Shown: positions 1 through 12,277, counted from the first letter of the stretch. The stretch: DNA of 64,000 nucleotides from Multifurca ochricompacta (GCA_022496185.1 WTXG01000039.1:177564-241563); one strand, 5' to 3'. Notes: a model not told the origin generated them from the letters alone. A program made the numbers and translations.

Positions 1-1077
1 GAGGAGATCGTAAGAGCATTTATGTGCAATTACGAGCGCACAAGACGATGCAATCTTCACAGGCAACGGTCGAAAAAGTGCTCAAGTGTCTGAATGAGGA
101 CAAGAAGGATGTCCGGAAAGGGGACTGGACCAACAAGGAAGTGAGCCTCTTCATCTTCTCGTTCCCCCTTCTCCTTTCCTGCCTTCACATTCATTGTTCG
201 TGATGACAAAGAGCGCAATGCTCGAAATTAAACCCAGCTCATCGAGGCGGGAGTAACGCCCCAATATGCCGTTGAGATAATTTTCCGTCTGAATACTGCT
301 TATCCCTACAGGTCTGTTTCAATCGACTTAAGAGCGCTGATAACGTTCCCATCACACAGATTGACGTCGTCAACGGACTTGCCCTTCTCACTGCCAAACC
401 CGTTACATATCTTGTTAACCTTTCCGAGAAAGATTACATCCGCAAGAAGAATAAATGGTGCGCCAGAGCAACTGCCCGTGGATGAGCCACACTTATTCGG
501 GCTTCCCCCAAGGCTTCCGCGAATCAAAGCCTGGATCGATGCCAACAACCCTGGTGATCCACTCATCCCCTTCTCCGTCGCACTAGAGGAACGTCTGGCG
601 CTTTTGCCTGCCGAGGAGAAGGCCGAAGAGGAGAAGAACATCGGGGCGACGAGCGCGTTGGGAAAGATCACACAAGCTGGATATACCTCCCTTGATGTCC
701 GTTTTCATTCTCTTTCGTGAAGCATCCACACTGACGCGACCGATGCTTGTGCCCGATAACCAGTTGATCCGATATTTCACCTGCGGACCCGATGAAGTGC
801 GTGCATGGACTATCCGCAAGGGCACAAAAGCGCCCCAGGCAGCTGGCGTTATCCACTCTGATTTGAGAACAAATTTATTTGTGGAGAAATCATGAGCTAT
901 GCGGATCTGCACGAGCAAGGAAGCGAACCGGCCGTCAAAGCGGCCGGTAAGCTCAGACAACAGGGCAAACCATATGAAAGTGGGCATCTTTTATTTTTCC
1001 TTCCCCAAGAAGTCATTGATTGATATGCTCACCCAGTGGTTGACGGTGATATTGCATACTGGAAGGCTGGTGGTTGA
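1..1077 (+). CDS. OLA1: OLA1 / YchF-type Obg-like ATPase, 3' part, with an apparent one-base frameshift
   Basis: This is the C-terminal part of the cytosolic Obg-like ATPase 1 (P-loop ATPase with a coiled-coil arm and a TGS domain). The exons I infer are 1-9, 63-140, 360-457, 513-696, 764-979 and 1037-1077, joined by GT-AG introns of 53, 219, 55, 67 and 57 nt. Family landmarks appear in order: [21 protein letters not shown], the TGS stretch [21 protein letters not shown], then [14 protein letters not shown] and [11 protein letters not shown] before the stop. The 5' end lies outside the window. The exon 764-979 is one base short: after the codons for HSD at about 863 the frame must shift to give the expected FENKF and MSYADL. 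Either the gene is broken or a base is missing in the assembly. Family assignment is secure; functional status is not. Confidence 0.93.
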
Positions 1078-2735
1078 GCGCGGGGAATCAGAAGGGAACA
1101 GAGTGGAGTAGAGTATTACAGGTGATGACAGTGTACATATCCGCTCATCCTGAGCCCCCGAATGCAACGCATAGAGGAATGCGATCCTCTTGCCTGCAGT
1201 CATAACTCCAATAACGTCCGGGTTGCGTACTGCCGCGTTGTGATGATTCTGTGACGTGCACATTGTGGGCACACCTCAACGACGCACCGCGCAGCTGAGC
1301 CTACTTGGGCCTCCCATATCGACCAACAACCCCGTCTGTCTCCCTTTCCTGCCGTGCTGCATCATTAACGTGTTTATTCAAAAGACACATAACCACCGTA
1401 GGGGCCAGGCAGAGCTTTCATATATAATCACGACGACAATAAGTGCTTATGAGAAGGATGATCGATCATCATTTAATTGATTGAAAATGACAGGTGCCCA
1501 TTCCTCCTCAATCCCCCAAATGACAGACAAGATTACGCACAAATCATAGTAAATTGGCAAGACTGCGCATGCGAACAGGTTGTAATCAACTAACAACAAG
1601 TACGCAAAGGACCTGGATAATTGATTTGAAAAATTTTGCTCATAGAGCAAATACCAAAAGCTACAGCGCTTCTGAGCGCTCAGCCATGCACCCGCAACGA
1701 GAAAGATTCTCGAGGAGGTAAATCTGAATGGGGTTGTCAATTTAATGGGTTAATGGACCTCCAGCGCATCCCAAGTTGCAGATGGGCAGCCTGGAGGGAC
1801 GGAAATAGTAATGTGTAGATCGCAAGGTAATCGACAGGTGCATTAAGTGTTGTGTCGAGTAAATGATGAATGGCCTGGGGTAATTGATTTGAAAAAATCA
1901 CTGAAGATGGGTGACCCTCGAATCACCACGAAACCTCAGCGACCACGGGGGTTGGGGCCAAAGACCCCTCTCGCCGATACACAAAGAGTACCAGCATGTG
2001 ATACACCCTCAAGATGCATCAATCAGGAGGTGGGTGTTGTGGTTATTATATGAGCTGCCGCAAGGTGAGAGCAAGGAGCTCACACCCCACAGTGTCATTG
2101 GCAGACTATTGACAGGTAGCATGAGGACCTGATGCCGTTCGATTGTGACCTGGGTTAATTGATTTGAAAGAAGCCATGTTCAACCTCCCAGCGCTGTATG
2201 CAAAGGTTAGAAACAAAGATATCAAAGAACCAAAAAAATAAGTCGACCACTCACACTCCCACAACATGAGTCACCGACAGGTTGAAAGGCGATCACGTAT
2301 TGGGGTTTTATCCAGGACAGAGGCATGGCACTGAACGACACGTTACTAACTCAAGCCATCAGATAAGCGCCTCAAACTACTCACCCGACGTGCGTGATGA
2401 GGACACAGTACCTCCCTAGTATTGAGAAGTGTTGGATGCCACACGTACTAGCAGATCGGGCCTCATAACATGACCTGGTCATGGCCACTTGTGACCGCAC
2501 AGGCGGAGGTGGGCTGGCTCAAAAGAGCCACCGAGGGTTCATAAATGTCATCTTCAAGGATTTTATACCTTTCCCGGTTTTCCCCGAAGTGCCGACTTAA
2601 ATGATTTAAAGTCCGCAATCAAATTCTCTGATTCTCATTACTCATTAACAACGTACAGTACATGTGGGAAAGGCTACTGGCTGCTGACACTGACATGAAG
2701 AAATAATAGACCAAGTCAATTTAAGAAACTTAGCG
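1078..2735. other. Intergenic region without a supported gene; four copies of a short motif
   Basis: No ORF here has a recognisable product or convincing splice structure. The stretch lies between the 3' ends of OLA1 (+) and the IMD gene (-). A motif close to TAATTGATTTGAAA occurs at about 1473, 1617, 1881 and 2155, the last three preceded by CCTGG or CCTGGG. Its role is unknown. Confidence 0.6.
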
Positions 2736-5466
2736 TTATCGCCTGCCGAGGCTCACAGCGCTCCGATTTGCTTCCTCCAGTGAGCCTTTAGGGCCGACGC
2801 CCCTCCCGCCAGCTGTTCCTAGCTTCTTCGACTCGGAAGAGAAAGCGTTGCTTACGACTGGCATGCTTAACCGGCGCATCCACCCACCTTTGGACTTCTC
2901 TCGTTCTTGGCGCGGACGTGCGGCGAGCGGCTTCTCTGCGTAGCGTGCAACAGTGCATGCAGGACACTCACAATTTGGACGATGTACATCTTGTATCGTT
3001 CGATGCACAGCAGGACTCGCAGGGGCAGAAGTGCCAGATGGAAGAAGACTTGTGGTGCTATATGAATGGCTCGACGCGAGTGAGGGTGCGTGGAGTTGAC
3101 TCTGTAGTGAAGCTTGAGATTGTGGCCTGTGCGCCAAGAAAGGTTGGTTTGAGCGTTGGGTATCGATCGCGTAGCCGTCAAGTGTCTTGTTATGTAGTGT
3201 CTCTGCACGCTCACGTTGGCGTGCTTCAAACTCGCGCTCACGAGCCCGAAACTCCAGAGCACGTTCGCGTTGCTCTAGGCCTTCAAGCTCTTCAATGCGC
3301 TGGCGTCTACGAAGTAGCTCATCTGTCGGTGATTCAGCCCGGCCGGGGGCTATAGATGGGATCAACTGTGTCTGCTGCGGCTGCGGGAGAGGGGAGCTTG
3401 ACCCTGGATCACGAGAACGTTGTGACTGGTCACTCGTGGGAGACCTGGTCTGCCAACGGGGAGACGATGGTTCATTGTCATTTTCAGACTGGTACTTTGT
3501 TGCGATAGTCGCCACACTGAGCGGAAGGCGAGGTATATCTCGGGGTGGCAGCGAGGCCGGCCCCGTCTGACCAGATGTAAGTGACGGCTCTTACGCCGAA
3601 AATACTCACTCACAACACGAGTATATTTATCTCGAATCGCAGCAACCATACTCCCATTGCTCTTTAAGGTATCACTTCTTTCAACACGACCCCATGTGAA
3701 GCCCGGGGTCTTTGCCTTCAACTGCATAGCTTCTGTAGAAGCCTCAGCACCAAATTCCCGGTTGTCCAGGTAGTCTCCCCTTCTGAAGGTGTTGCCCGCC
3801 GCAGTAGATAAATTGGCGCGCGGGTTAATGGGAAGAGCAGGTTCTGGTTGGTGGCGTAGCTGGGTTGTGGGAGCGGGGAGAGGTGGTGGTGGTGGTACGA
3901 AGAAGGGGATCGATCTCTGAAGAGACTCAGGATTGGGGACTTGAGGTGACGGGGTATCCTTGATAGCAGTAGGTTCACCTGTATTCGGTTCAAGGCCATC
4001 TTCGGCCACAGAAATATCGTTCTTCTCATCCAAGACTGGCGCAGTGGGGGACGTCATGAGCGCATCTCGAGATGATTCCGGCGGCGATGAACTAGTTTCT
4101 GGGGCTAAGGCCGCCGCGTTTTCCTCCAGTGGAGACTCCGTAACTCTGGGCAAAGCACTGGTGGGCCCGAACTGGACCCAGACACGTCAGAGGACGTCCT
4201 AGATTGGAATGGTCCATCGCCTTGTATAGGCAAGCTGTATAGGATAACTGGAGAATTGGTCGCCGCCGAGTTGGACGAGAAGCTCCCACTGAGGGGAGGT
4301 ATCGGAAAGTGGTTTGGGGGTTCAGGGAAAGATCCAAGAGATGTGATGGAGCGAACGCTGCCGTCATCATAAACAGCAAGAGGGAGTTTCAGGGAGACAG
4401 CCCCTACCGAACCTGGGACAGGTAGTGGCCGTGGAGAGGTAGGAGTCGTGCCTAGATATCGAGAAAGTTCAGCGGCATCTCTCAGAGGAACCGCTCGAGG
4501 ACTGACCGAACCCCCTATCATTTGGCACAGCTTCTTGATTGTTCTTGGAGGATCGGGCGTCTGGTCCACGTCCGGCAAGTCACCGGGGACAGATCCAGTC
4601 CATCCGCCCTCACACAGTGCCTTCCATTCGCCGAGCAGTCCAATGAGCGGGGAGAACCGCCTGATACCCTCAGCGGAACGCAGCCATTCCGCCTCCGCGA
4701 CCCGGGACAATGTCGCAGCGACCTGGAACGTCACAGTGGTGTTTTTCTGGCTGACAGACAGGGCGTGATTGCTGGACAAAATCAGCAGAAGGAGAAGGCG
4801 CCACACCAATACTTACTACTTGGTTTGGGATATTTCTGGGCCAAGGGTATTCAGTATATTCATGTAACGATTGTGCTCCTCGTTAGCATCAACGGCATTT
4901 TTCTTCACTTTCCTCTCATACAGCTGACCTGAGGCCGGCTTTTGATAGTGGTAAATGATCTCAGGAAATGTGGGCGTACCTGCCTGTTTGATCTTCGCAT
5001 TGGCGCTTGCTATCCTCTCGTCGTGCGCCTTCTCCTCTTTCTACAGGAACGCTGGCATCAACCGAGAAATCAAGAGTGATTCATTTGCGACGAACCGTAA
5101 GCTTCTTGAACCACTTCTTGACTTCTCCACTGATAACATCACACTCTCTGTCCACAAACTTGGAGAACTTGGTATCTACATCGGAAAGGACCTCAAAGAC
5201 ATTGGCGCTAGTGCTGAATGCATTGCCTGACCCCGAAGTTATTTACAGCAAGCTCTCGGGATAGATAACAACACACCAGGGATCTCCCCCGTCGGTTTCA
5301 CAGTGGCAACATCCCTCAGTGCTTTGGCAAGTTTCTTGTGTAAAGTTACAATAGCGCGGGCTGCTTCACTGTAATCGTCTAGGAGATTCACGACAGTCTC
5401 CAGAGCTCGACAGGACTTGTGAATGTCTCCGCGTTCTGCAACAGACACAGGTTGCACGGTTGTCAT
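2736..5466 (-). CDS. IMD/I-BAR domain protein (fungal IVY1-like), 827 residues, six exons
   Basis: Exons (minus strand, 5' to 3'): 5466-5277, 5226-5096, 5040-4817, 4771-4196, 4145-3614, 3566-2736. All introns are GT-AG, 45-55 nt, and the frame is continuous. Residues 1 to about 270 resemble the IMD/I-BAR domain of fungal IVY1-type proteins, which bind and bend membranes: helical, Lys-rich, with KKLAKALRD, SGEVKKWFKKL, EKAHDERIA and GPEISQTKYNHAL. After this comes a long Ser/Pro-rich region with a polyproline run (FFVPPPPPLP), then a charged Arg/Glu coiled coil starting at DELLRRRQRIEELEGLEQRE, and near the end a Cys cluster (CECPAC) and a basic tail. The domain call rests on remembered family patterns. 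The start is the ATG opening the first exon. Likely role: membrane or cortical signalling scaffold (inference). Confidence 0.72.
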
Positions 5467-5694
5467 GCCTGAAGAGCTCCCGTCTCAAGAGAAAACGTTG
5501 GCGTCACGTCGCGTTGTTGAGGTGAAATAAGAACAAACGGATAAAATATCAAGTGTATGTGTATAACTAACTAACTCAGGTCATTTGGACGAAGTAGTGT
5601 GTGATGCGTTTGTGATACCGATCGGATTTTGCCGATGGCAAGATAGAGACAAGCCGAGCATTATTAGTAATACATATGTCCTCATTGGCCAAAT

Positions 5695-6112
5695 CTACAG
5701 CATGTACCACTCACTACCCTGCTTATGCTTATGCTTAAATTCATCTACCTTCTGTCCTCCACTATTGCGCTCATCTTCGCGAACATCATCCAGTTAACTC
5801 CAACTATCATGTGTGAGAAAACACTCACTTTGTAAAGAGCACTCATGCGAATCGATTTGCGTGGCATCACGATCCTCCCGGGCGACAGTCTCAAGCGAGG
5901 CGTCTACCTCTTCACTAGTTGAAGGCGGCTTTATCAAAGCCACGATCTGCGCTGGGGTTGTAGTTTGCATCGTAGTTGGCCATGATTGGTTAGCTGTGAT
6001 GGTTGTGAGCAACACCCAAATTCGAAACAGTTGCTTTATATTCCTCAGAGTAGCCAATGACATCATCAGATTCCAACGGGGCTGGCATAATATATTTATT
6101 GATTGACTCCAT
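5695..6112 (-). CDS. Small hypothetical protein, 98 residues, three exons
   Basis: Inferred exons are 6112-6014, 5946-5829 and 5774-5695, with introns of 67 and 54 nt. The second donor is a strong GTGAGT; the first (GTTGCT) is weak, so that junction is less sure. The product begins MESINKYIMPAPLES and ends GSEWYML. It is acidic in the middle (SEEVDASLETVAREDRDAT) and rich in Lys/His near the end, with no membrane segment or signal peptide. I do not recognise the family. It sits between the IMD gene and GDT1 on the same strand, 228 and 135 bases away. The open spliced frame and protein-like composition are the only support. Confidence 0.38.
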
Positions 6113-6247
6113 TTGCCTGAACCTGGGTAAGTGGGAGCAGCAGATCCGGGCGGCCAAGAAAGTATGCAATCGGCAGCAAGTCGATATCAAGTCTGATTTC
6201 CGAATCCGAATCTGAACCGAACGACAATACGTAAGTTATGCAATTCT

Positions 6248-7211
6248 CTAGCCCCTGGGTATTTGCTCGTGCGGCGGGTCAAAGTAGGCTAACTGGCTGG
6301 CCTCATAGAGGTAGATGAGGCCAAAACAAAGGAATAAAGCTGCTCCACCCAGGGTGACTGTGAAAAGAGAAGTTAAGGCACGTCACAGAAACAGGAGGGG
6401 GCGAATCCATACCGTGCTTTGCCGAAAGTTTTGTGGAAATATAACGGCCGGCAATGACAGCAAGGGCAGTGCAGAACGTGTGCCCAATGATCGTCCCGAG
6501 TGCGACGATGTACACATTCTGCATTGGTGTGAGAAGAAATGAATTGAAGAATTGAGAATATTTACTTCAACTCACATGAGCAGCAGCCAGCATAATCGTG
6601 GCGAATTGACTTCTGTCGCCCCACTCCCCTAAGAAGGTGAGCACAAACCCCTGAACGAAAACTGGTCCGAGAAGGAAATTGCACAGGTTCCGCGTGCCCC
6701 CGAGGATTCTCTTCAGTGATTTTGGCTTTGGCTTTTCTCGTGCGTGGCCATTCTGGGAGGGGCTACCCGCTTCGATTTCTTCTAGGGGAATGACGTCGCC
6801 ATTGGCTGTAACCCGCCCGGTGCCGTCGTGCTCGGCGACGTCTTCGTTTATTTCCTCCTCCGCTTCGCGCATCTCCTCTAGAACTTTCTCGTTCCCACTG
6901 GGCATGTTCTTGCCTTCAAGGAATAGGTTGACCCCGAAGACAAGAAAGAGCACACCGGCTGCGAGCTGAGTCCAGCGCTTCGGGATCAACGTCGGGAGAA
7001 TGTGACCCATCGCGGCAGAGAGAATGGACATGACTACGAGTGAGCCAAATGCGCCAGCGAAAACGAGGAGTCGCGGGTGTCGCATCGCCAGAATGGCCGT
7101 GATGAGAAAGGTCTTGTCACCAATCTCGGAAAAAATAATCATGGAAAATGCCTGTGCAAGGCCATGTACGCTTCCTTCTACCTCCGGGGGTGAACCATTC
7201 ATTGGTGACAT
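6248..7211 (-). CDS. GDT1: GDT1/TMEM165 (UPF0016) family Golgi cation transporter, 283 residues
   Basis: Exons are 7211-6576, 6518-6413 and 6357-6248; introns of 57 and 55 nt have clean GT-AG ends and the frame is continuous. The protein has the two family signature motifs E-x-G-D-(K/R)-(T/S): SEIGDKTFLITAIL in the first half and GEWGDRSQFATIMLAAAH in the second. Each heads a block of three membrane segments, separated by an acidic cytosolic loop (about residues 95-160). Known members exchange Ca2+/Mn2+ for protons in the Golgi, supporting glycosylation and manganese balance. Translation probably starts at the ATG at 7211 (MSPMNGSPP); a second ATG lies three codons on. No cleavable signal peptide is evident, so a missing 5' exon is possible. 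Confidence 0.93.
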
Positions 7212-7849
7212 GGACGGCGTTAAAGTGAGTGATGACAATAATTACGTGGCACGTTTTAAAGTACTGAAGGTTATAGTGCGATGACAAAAAGTGACAGATG
7301 GTCTCTGGAAGATCGGGAAGGTGACGGTGAAATGATAAGATAGGTGGGAAAGCGAACGGACTATATGTTCATGGAATTGGAACAGAGACGAGAACGCTTG
7401 AAAGTGAAAGGGACAGGGACACAGCCCAGGCAACGACGACGAAAAGGTGGCAAACTCCGAGCGCTCAGGGTCAAGCTCACGGATGATCATGTGATTTCAA
7501 TATTAGATTATATATTTATAATAGAATATATGCGTACCACCAACACAACATTTCTCTCCTCTCCTCTCTTCTCCTCTGCTTTGTGCTACTCTGTGCCTTT
7601 TTCTCTGTTCTCTATTCTCTAGATGCAGCTGGGAGTGTGAGTAGCTTGTGATATACATTCACGTATTTTACCTTTAAAGGCTCCGCCCCTCAATTTTGGC
7701 TAGCATCCCAATTCATTGTGAAGATGTGATAACTCGGCAGTCCCCTTTACTCAGTCATAATTTAGGTCTGCTACAATGCGGAGATGATGGTGATGAGAAG
7801 CTATGTCCTGCACCCTGAGCTAATAGGCCCACACTCCTCCCCGGCGTAC
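7212..7849. other. Intergenic region: GDT1 5' side and BTB 3' side
   Basis: No supported gene. The stretch holds the putative GDT1 promoter/5' UTR with pyrimidine-rich patches on the minus strand, an A+T-rich tract around 7500-7535 and a CT-rich tract at about 7555-7620. The region beside 7850 should be the 3' UTR of the BTB gene. Confidence 0.5.
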
Positions 7850-9429
7850 CTACTCCGAGTCAGCGGCAGTAGGTAATTCCAGCCATACGTCCAGATTATT
7901 CCACAACTTCCTCCGCAATTCCTCCCACTCGTTCCTCCTTGCCGACACGCACCTTTTGCAAAAGCCCTCGTCCTTCCATGGAATGTCCACGAGTTTTTGC
8001 AAGCCCATCAACGGATCGGCCATCCACTGTGCGAACAGTCCATTCGTGTGTACCAGCTCCGCCCAGCGGGAGTGCATCCGATCCACATCCATAGACGCAC
8101 AGCTCCCGCGCTCTGTTGATGTCTGCGTCTGCGTACCACGCGGACATGCTAAGTCAGTCGGCGCTTTTCCAGCCGCCTCTGCCCAAGCGAGACAGAGCTG
8201 CTCGCGCGCGTGCACCAAGCGCAGCAGATCCGCGTGAGGAAGGGCCTCCAAATCCGTGGCGTCCGCACGTCCGCGCCTTCCCACCTGCACCGTGTCAAGA
8301 ACGGTAGCAATGCTCTGCCCGAATGTGGGCATTCGTAGCAGCTCGTAACTCGCGCGTTTCTGCACATTACGGACTCCGCAAGTGCGCGCGAGCGTGAGGG
8401 CTGTAGACGCATTCGGGATGACCTCGTCTGTGAGTGTATCAAACGCGGCCGGCCACATCCGCTCGAAGGTGCGCTCGGCCCACTTGCGTTGAGCGGTAAA
8501 GGAGAGTGCGCCTGCTGAGCGCAGGACACCAGCTAAGATGGACAATGGCGGGACCTCCTCTGCGTATTTACTACGTTCACCAGCACACGAGCCATGAGAG
8601 TAAGCTATGATGCAGGGATAGGAAAGGGAAGAAAATAAAAATGTTGGAGGGGAGGGGGGAAGGGGAAAGCAACAATAAAGGGAAACACACATCGGCTGTT
8701 CGATCACAGTCAACAACGCCACAAAGTCGTCCGCCGTCGTCTCGCAGACATGATAAACGGGGATGTGCCCATTCTGGCTTGGCTCGCCGCCTTCAAGTTC
8801 GTGGTACGCGCGTCCGTCGCTCTTCGATTTTCCTTTCCCCCGGAACAATGCAGAAAAATAGGCCGAGTGCTTCTGCAACGTCGACTGATGCAGACAAAAC
8901 CTTGTCAAGTCGATCTCGATGACGACGGAACCGTCTTGATACCAGAAATCTGGGTGTTGCCTCGCGGGGTCCGAGTGACCCAAGGACCTCTGGCTCTTGT
9001 ATCGCTTGGCCGCCTGGCTGGAGCCATCAGCGTGGTTGTACGCGTCGCCGTTCATCACTGTCGCCTGACGCTTCTGGCCTACATGGGCTTGGTGACCACC
9101 ACGCGCAAGCTTGTTGTGTCTCGGTCCAGACCCTTGGCCTTGCCTGTGATGCTTATTGTTCTGATTTTGAGACTACAGAAAGCGCCCGACCAATGATGCA
9201 GCCAAAACCGTTCACCCCGATCAGCTATGCGCGCCCGGATGGACAGTGTGTGCACGTGGAGGACGAGTCTTCCCTTACTTACCTTGTTCTTGTTCTTATT
9301 ATTGTTCCCCTCTCCCTTGCCTTTATACGTCCCTTGTGCTTTCGAACGAGAGCCGGTATCATCGGATGTTTCTGCTTTGACCACATGCAGCATCGCCGTA
9401 GCTGACAGGCCATTGTTGTCGCCACCCAT
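7850..9429 (-). CDS. BTB/POZ domain protein, 461 residues, three exons
   Basis: Exons are 9429-9283, 9172-8689 and 8604-7850; introns of 110 and 84 nt. The first donor is GTAAGT; the second is read as T|GTGTTT because only that phase keeps the frame open into SKYAEEVPPLSILAG. The N-terminal 120 residues are low-complexity, rich in Gly, Asn, Lys and His. A BTB-like domain begins near residue 124 (DFWYQDGSVVIEIDLTRFCL, then HQSTLQKHSAYFSALF) and continues past the second intron. The C-terminal half is typical of the large basidiomycete BTB families, with a Cys pair (EGFCKRC) near the end. BTB domains mediate dimerisation and recruitment to cullin-3 ligases; the function here is unknown. A pyrimidine-rich 5' leader precedes the ATG at 9429. 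Confidence 0.82.
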
Positions 9430-10818
9430 GGCAAATCGACCGACCAGGAAAGAAAAGAAAAGAAAAGAAAAAGAAAGAGCGCAAGGCAGGGCAGACAAAC
9501 AATAACAACAAGAACACAGAGATGAGCTGGTGAGTCGGCACTACCACTACTGCTTTCACAGAGTTCAAAGTGTTCGTCGTCCAGTTGACCATGGCAGGAC
9601 GGCTGGGCGTGCCTCTGTGTAGGCGCATATTTGGTGCGTATACGTAACTCTCGCACCCATCCGACGACCGTGGGCCGTGCATGCCATTTATGATGGGAGT
9701 CGATCGATTTCCGGTCGGGGGTGGGCGGGCACTTTGAGTGAGCATCGAGCTTGTTCTCAATTCTCAACTTCTACTATGTACGGTATCTCACCCCTGTTAC
9801 TGTCACTGTCATCCCGCACTACGGTCTTTGTCTCCTAATCTCATCTCATTAATTGGACATGTGGGGGTATCATCCATCATTTACCGCACCGATGATCCGG
9901 GCACCTTCCTCGCCGAACCCCTCCTGAGTCGCAGCATTCGCGTGACAAACCGCACCAGAGTTTTATAGCTCCCGTACCATATAGTTGCGGCGCGGCAACA
10001 AATGTGGGCTTAGAAAGAACACCACGCAAACCATGGCACGACATATTCGACAGACCGGAAGGTAAGGAGCAAAAGGTGGGGTTGAGCGAAAACTCAATAG
10101 ATTCATCACCAGAGTCCGGTGGCGCGCCCTGGCCCGAACTTTTGGACTCAGCTGGCTACAATGTGTTCCCTTCATGAAAGTCCCGATCCCGGAAATCAGA
10201 CATCGGGGACATGCCTCACAATATACGCCGTGCATTAAACGGAAAGGAGGAAAACCCAGACCAGAGAGTCTCAAGTAAGATGTTCGCTGACTCGTGCGTG
10301 CGGAGCCCTTGATCAAGTTGGTAGCGCGCTGCATGAGTGTGACCACACTAGAAAGAAATTTGCTGGGAATTGGCTGAGCGTAGAAAATACGATACGCGTG
10401 ATTTGTGCACGGCGTACTCGATGCTACGTAAGTACGAGGGAGGAAGGGGTGGAGTGATTGCAGGAGGGGAAAGGGGTGTGGGTTTCGGGCGTGCGATTGA
10501 AAATATGAAAGGCATATTCGGTAGATGGTGAGGCGTGGGGAGGAAGGTGTTAGGGGCATATGATTGTGCGTTTCAGGGTGCGTATGGAGACTGACGCTGG
10601 GCGCTGGACAGGTGACAGAAATGGGCCTTTCCCCATCGAATGGAAAGTGGGTGGTCTGGCAACTGTGTGAGGGATTAAGCGCCGGAACTGCGTCGGTCCA
10701 GGATCAGTGTGACTGTACACTTGTATCGGAGAGCGAAATGCTGAAGCTCCAACACCAGGCGACGAATCATAGCGCCAATTCAGGATTTCAAGAAGGGAGG
10801 AAACAAAAAGCAGTGACA
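9430..10818. other. Intergenic region between the BTB and MED19 genes, no convincing gene
   Basis: It contains the BTB upstream region (polypyrimidine on the minus strand at about 9440-9480) and the MED19 3' side. A 198-codon minus-strand frame (9963-10559) has atypical composition, no recognisable motif and no clear splice structure. A short alternative spliced frame around 10,000-10,160 is conceivable but unsupported. Confidence 0.45.
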
Positions 10819-12205
10819 TCATACACCCTGCGGAGTAGGCTGCTGCATTGGCGGAAGCGGGTGCATCTCCCTTGCTTGGCCCTGTATGTCCTAGTATCAA
10901 TCGTCAGCGACAGAAGATCAGGAATGAGTGAGACGAGACCACCCCCAAACACTAGGAAGTTCTGCGTAAGATAAAATCATTACTCACTACGCGCTGTTTT
11001 TTCACTGGCCGTGGACGGGCACCAGGTACACCCGCTTTTGTCGCGCCTGGCCTTTGCACTTGTGCTGACGTTGGCGTTGAGCCGCCGCCGCCGACTGCGA
11101 CTATGCCGGGGCCTTGGGTGTTTGGTTGTGGAACGGCGCTATCCTCGAAGTCGCGTTTGACACCACGGGAAACTGGCACCGGAGTACTCATGCGTGGTGG
11201 CTGAGTAGGTGGTTGAGTCGGGGTTGGTGCAGCTGCAGGAGTTGAGGGTAAGGGAGTGCCAGCCGTAAGCGGGACTGCTGGGCCCTGAGCTTTCGCCAAC
11301 TTTTTGAGTTCCTTCTGCAAGGAAGTTGAAAGGAAGGTCAATTTGATAAGGTCGGAGATGGCCCGTGACCCTGAAACGCACCCGCTTCTTTCGGTCTTCT
11401 CGTGCCTGTGTAGACTCGGGGACAAGGGCATGGATATTCCACTGGGTCAATTTGGACGGAGAGTCAGCCAGCTGGGTGTGAAATCAAGGAAATGAAAATG
11501 GACGCACGCCTTTGAGACCTTCCAGGGAGACGGTGAATGCCTCTGTTTGAGAGCGAGAATCGAATGGGGTGATTGGTATGTGCTGCTTGGGAGGAACTTG
11601 AATGATGGTAGTTAGGAAATCATCTTTCTTTATGGAATGTTTGCCTGGGTAAAGAGGAGTTAGTAAGCGAACAAGAAGGAACAATGGGATGGGGGATGGA
11701 AAAGGAGGGCGGGAGGGGAAGGGGGTATAAGCACCTGGTATGCCCTTGATGAGATGCCGGTACGTGTTTTTCTTTTTCTTTCCATCTCTCCCTTCATCAT
11801 CGTCCGGGTCATGATGTGTCCCCGGAGTTGCAGCGGATGCTATGGTAGGAGTGCCAGGGTCACGCTCCCTTGCCTTGCCCTTGTCAGTTGGAAGGGGGAC
11901 GAGGGGGGTTGTCGGAGGGTGGAGCTGGTGGGGATCGAGTTCTTGGGTGATAAAAGGGCGGACAAACTTGTCATATGCAGTTAGAAGATGGAATCTGGAG
12001 ATGAGGTCTTGGGTGCTCTCAAGCATGTGAGGAGGGCGGGGAGATGCTAAGGGGAGAATGGAAGAGGTGGAGATGTAAACTAATCAAGGCGTAAGAAGAA
12101 ATGATACAGACCTAGTGGGAGTAGGAAAAGAGGAGAGTTTAGAGGAATTGACGAAGGGCCAGCTATAGCAGTTGACGGGGATGGATTGAGAGAGTTGAGG
12201 TCCAT
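10819..12205 (-). CDS. MED19: Mediator complex subunit 19 (MED19/Rox3), 333 residues, six exons
   Basis: Exons are 12205-12112, 12046-11735, 11644-11508, 11441-11382, 11314-10988 and 10890-10819, with GT-AG introns of 65, 90, 66, 67 and 97 nt and a frame that closes exactly. Family landmarks: an N-terminal STQDLISRFHLLTAYDKFVRPF segment, YRHLIKGIPGKHSIKKDDFL, PITPFDSRSQTEAFTVSLEG, and a basic AREDRKKRKELKKLAKAQ stretch, followed by a Pro/Thr-rich linker and a short tail ending QPTPQGV. MED19 is a head/hook subunit of the nuclear Mediator that bridges transcription factors and RNA polymerase II. The first exon (ATG at 12205) is inferred from a good splice pair and open frame; an internal ATG at 12026 is the alternative start. 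Confidence 0.85.
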
Positions 12206-12277
12206 ATCGAAGGAGACGAAATGGACGAATAGATCGTCTCAGGTCGGAGTATAGACGAGACGATTAGGCGAGGGATG

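Noticed and set aside
9963..10559. 198-codon minus-strand ORF between the BTB and MED19 genes
   Set aside because: Composition is unlike a fungal protein, no motif, no splice-supported extension; probably UTR or spacer.
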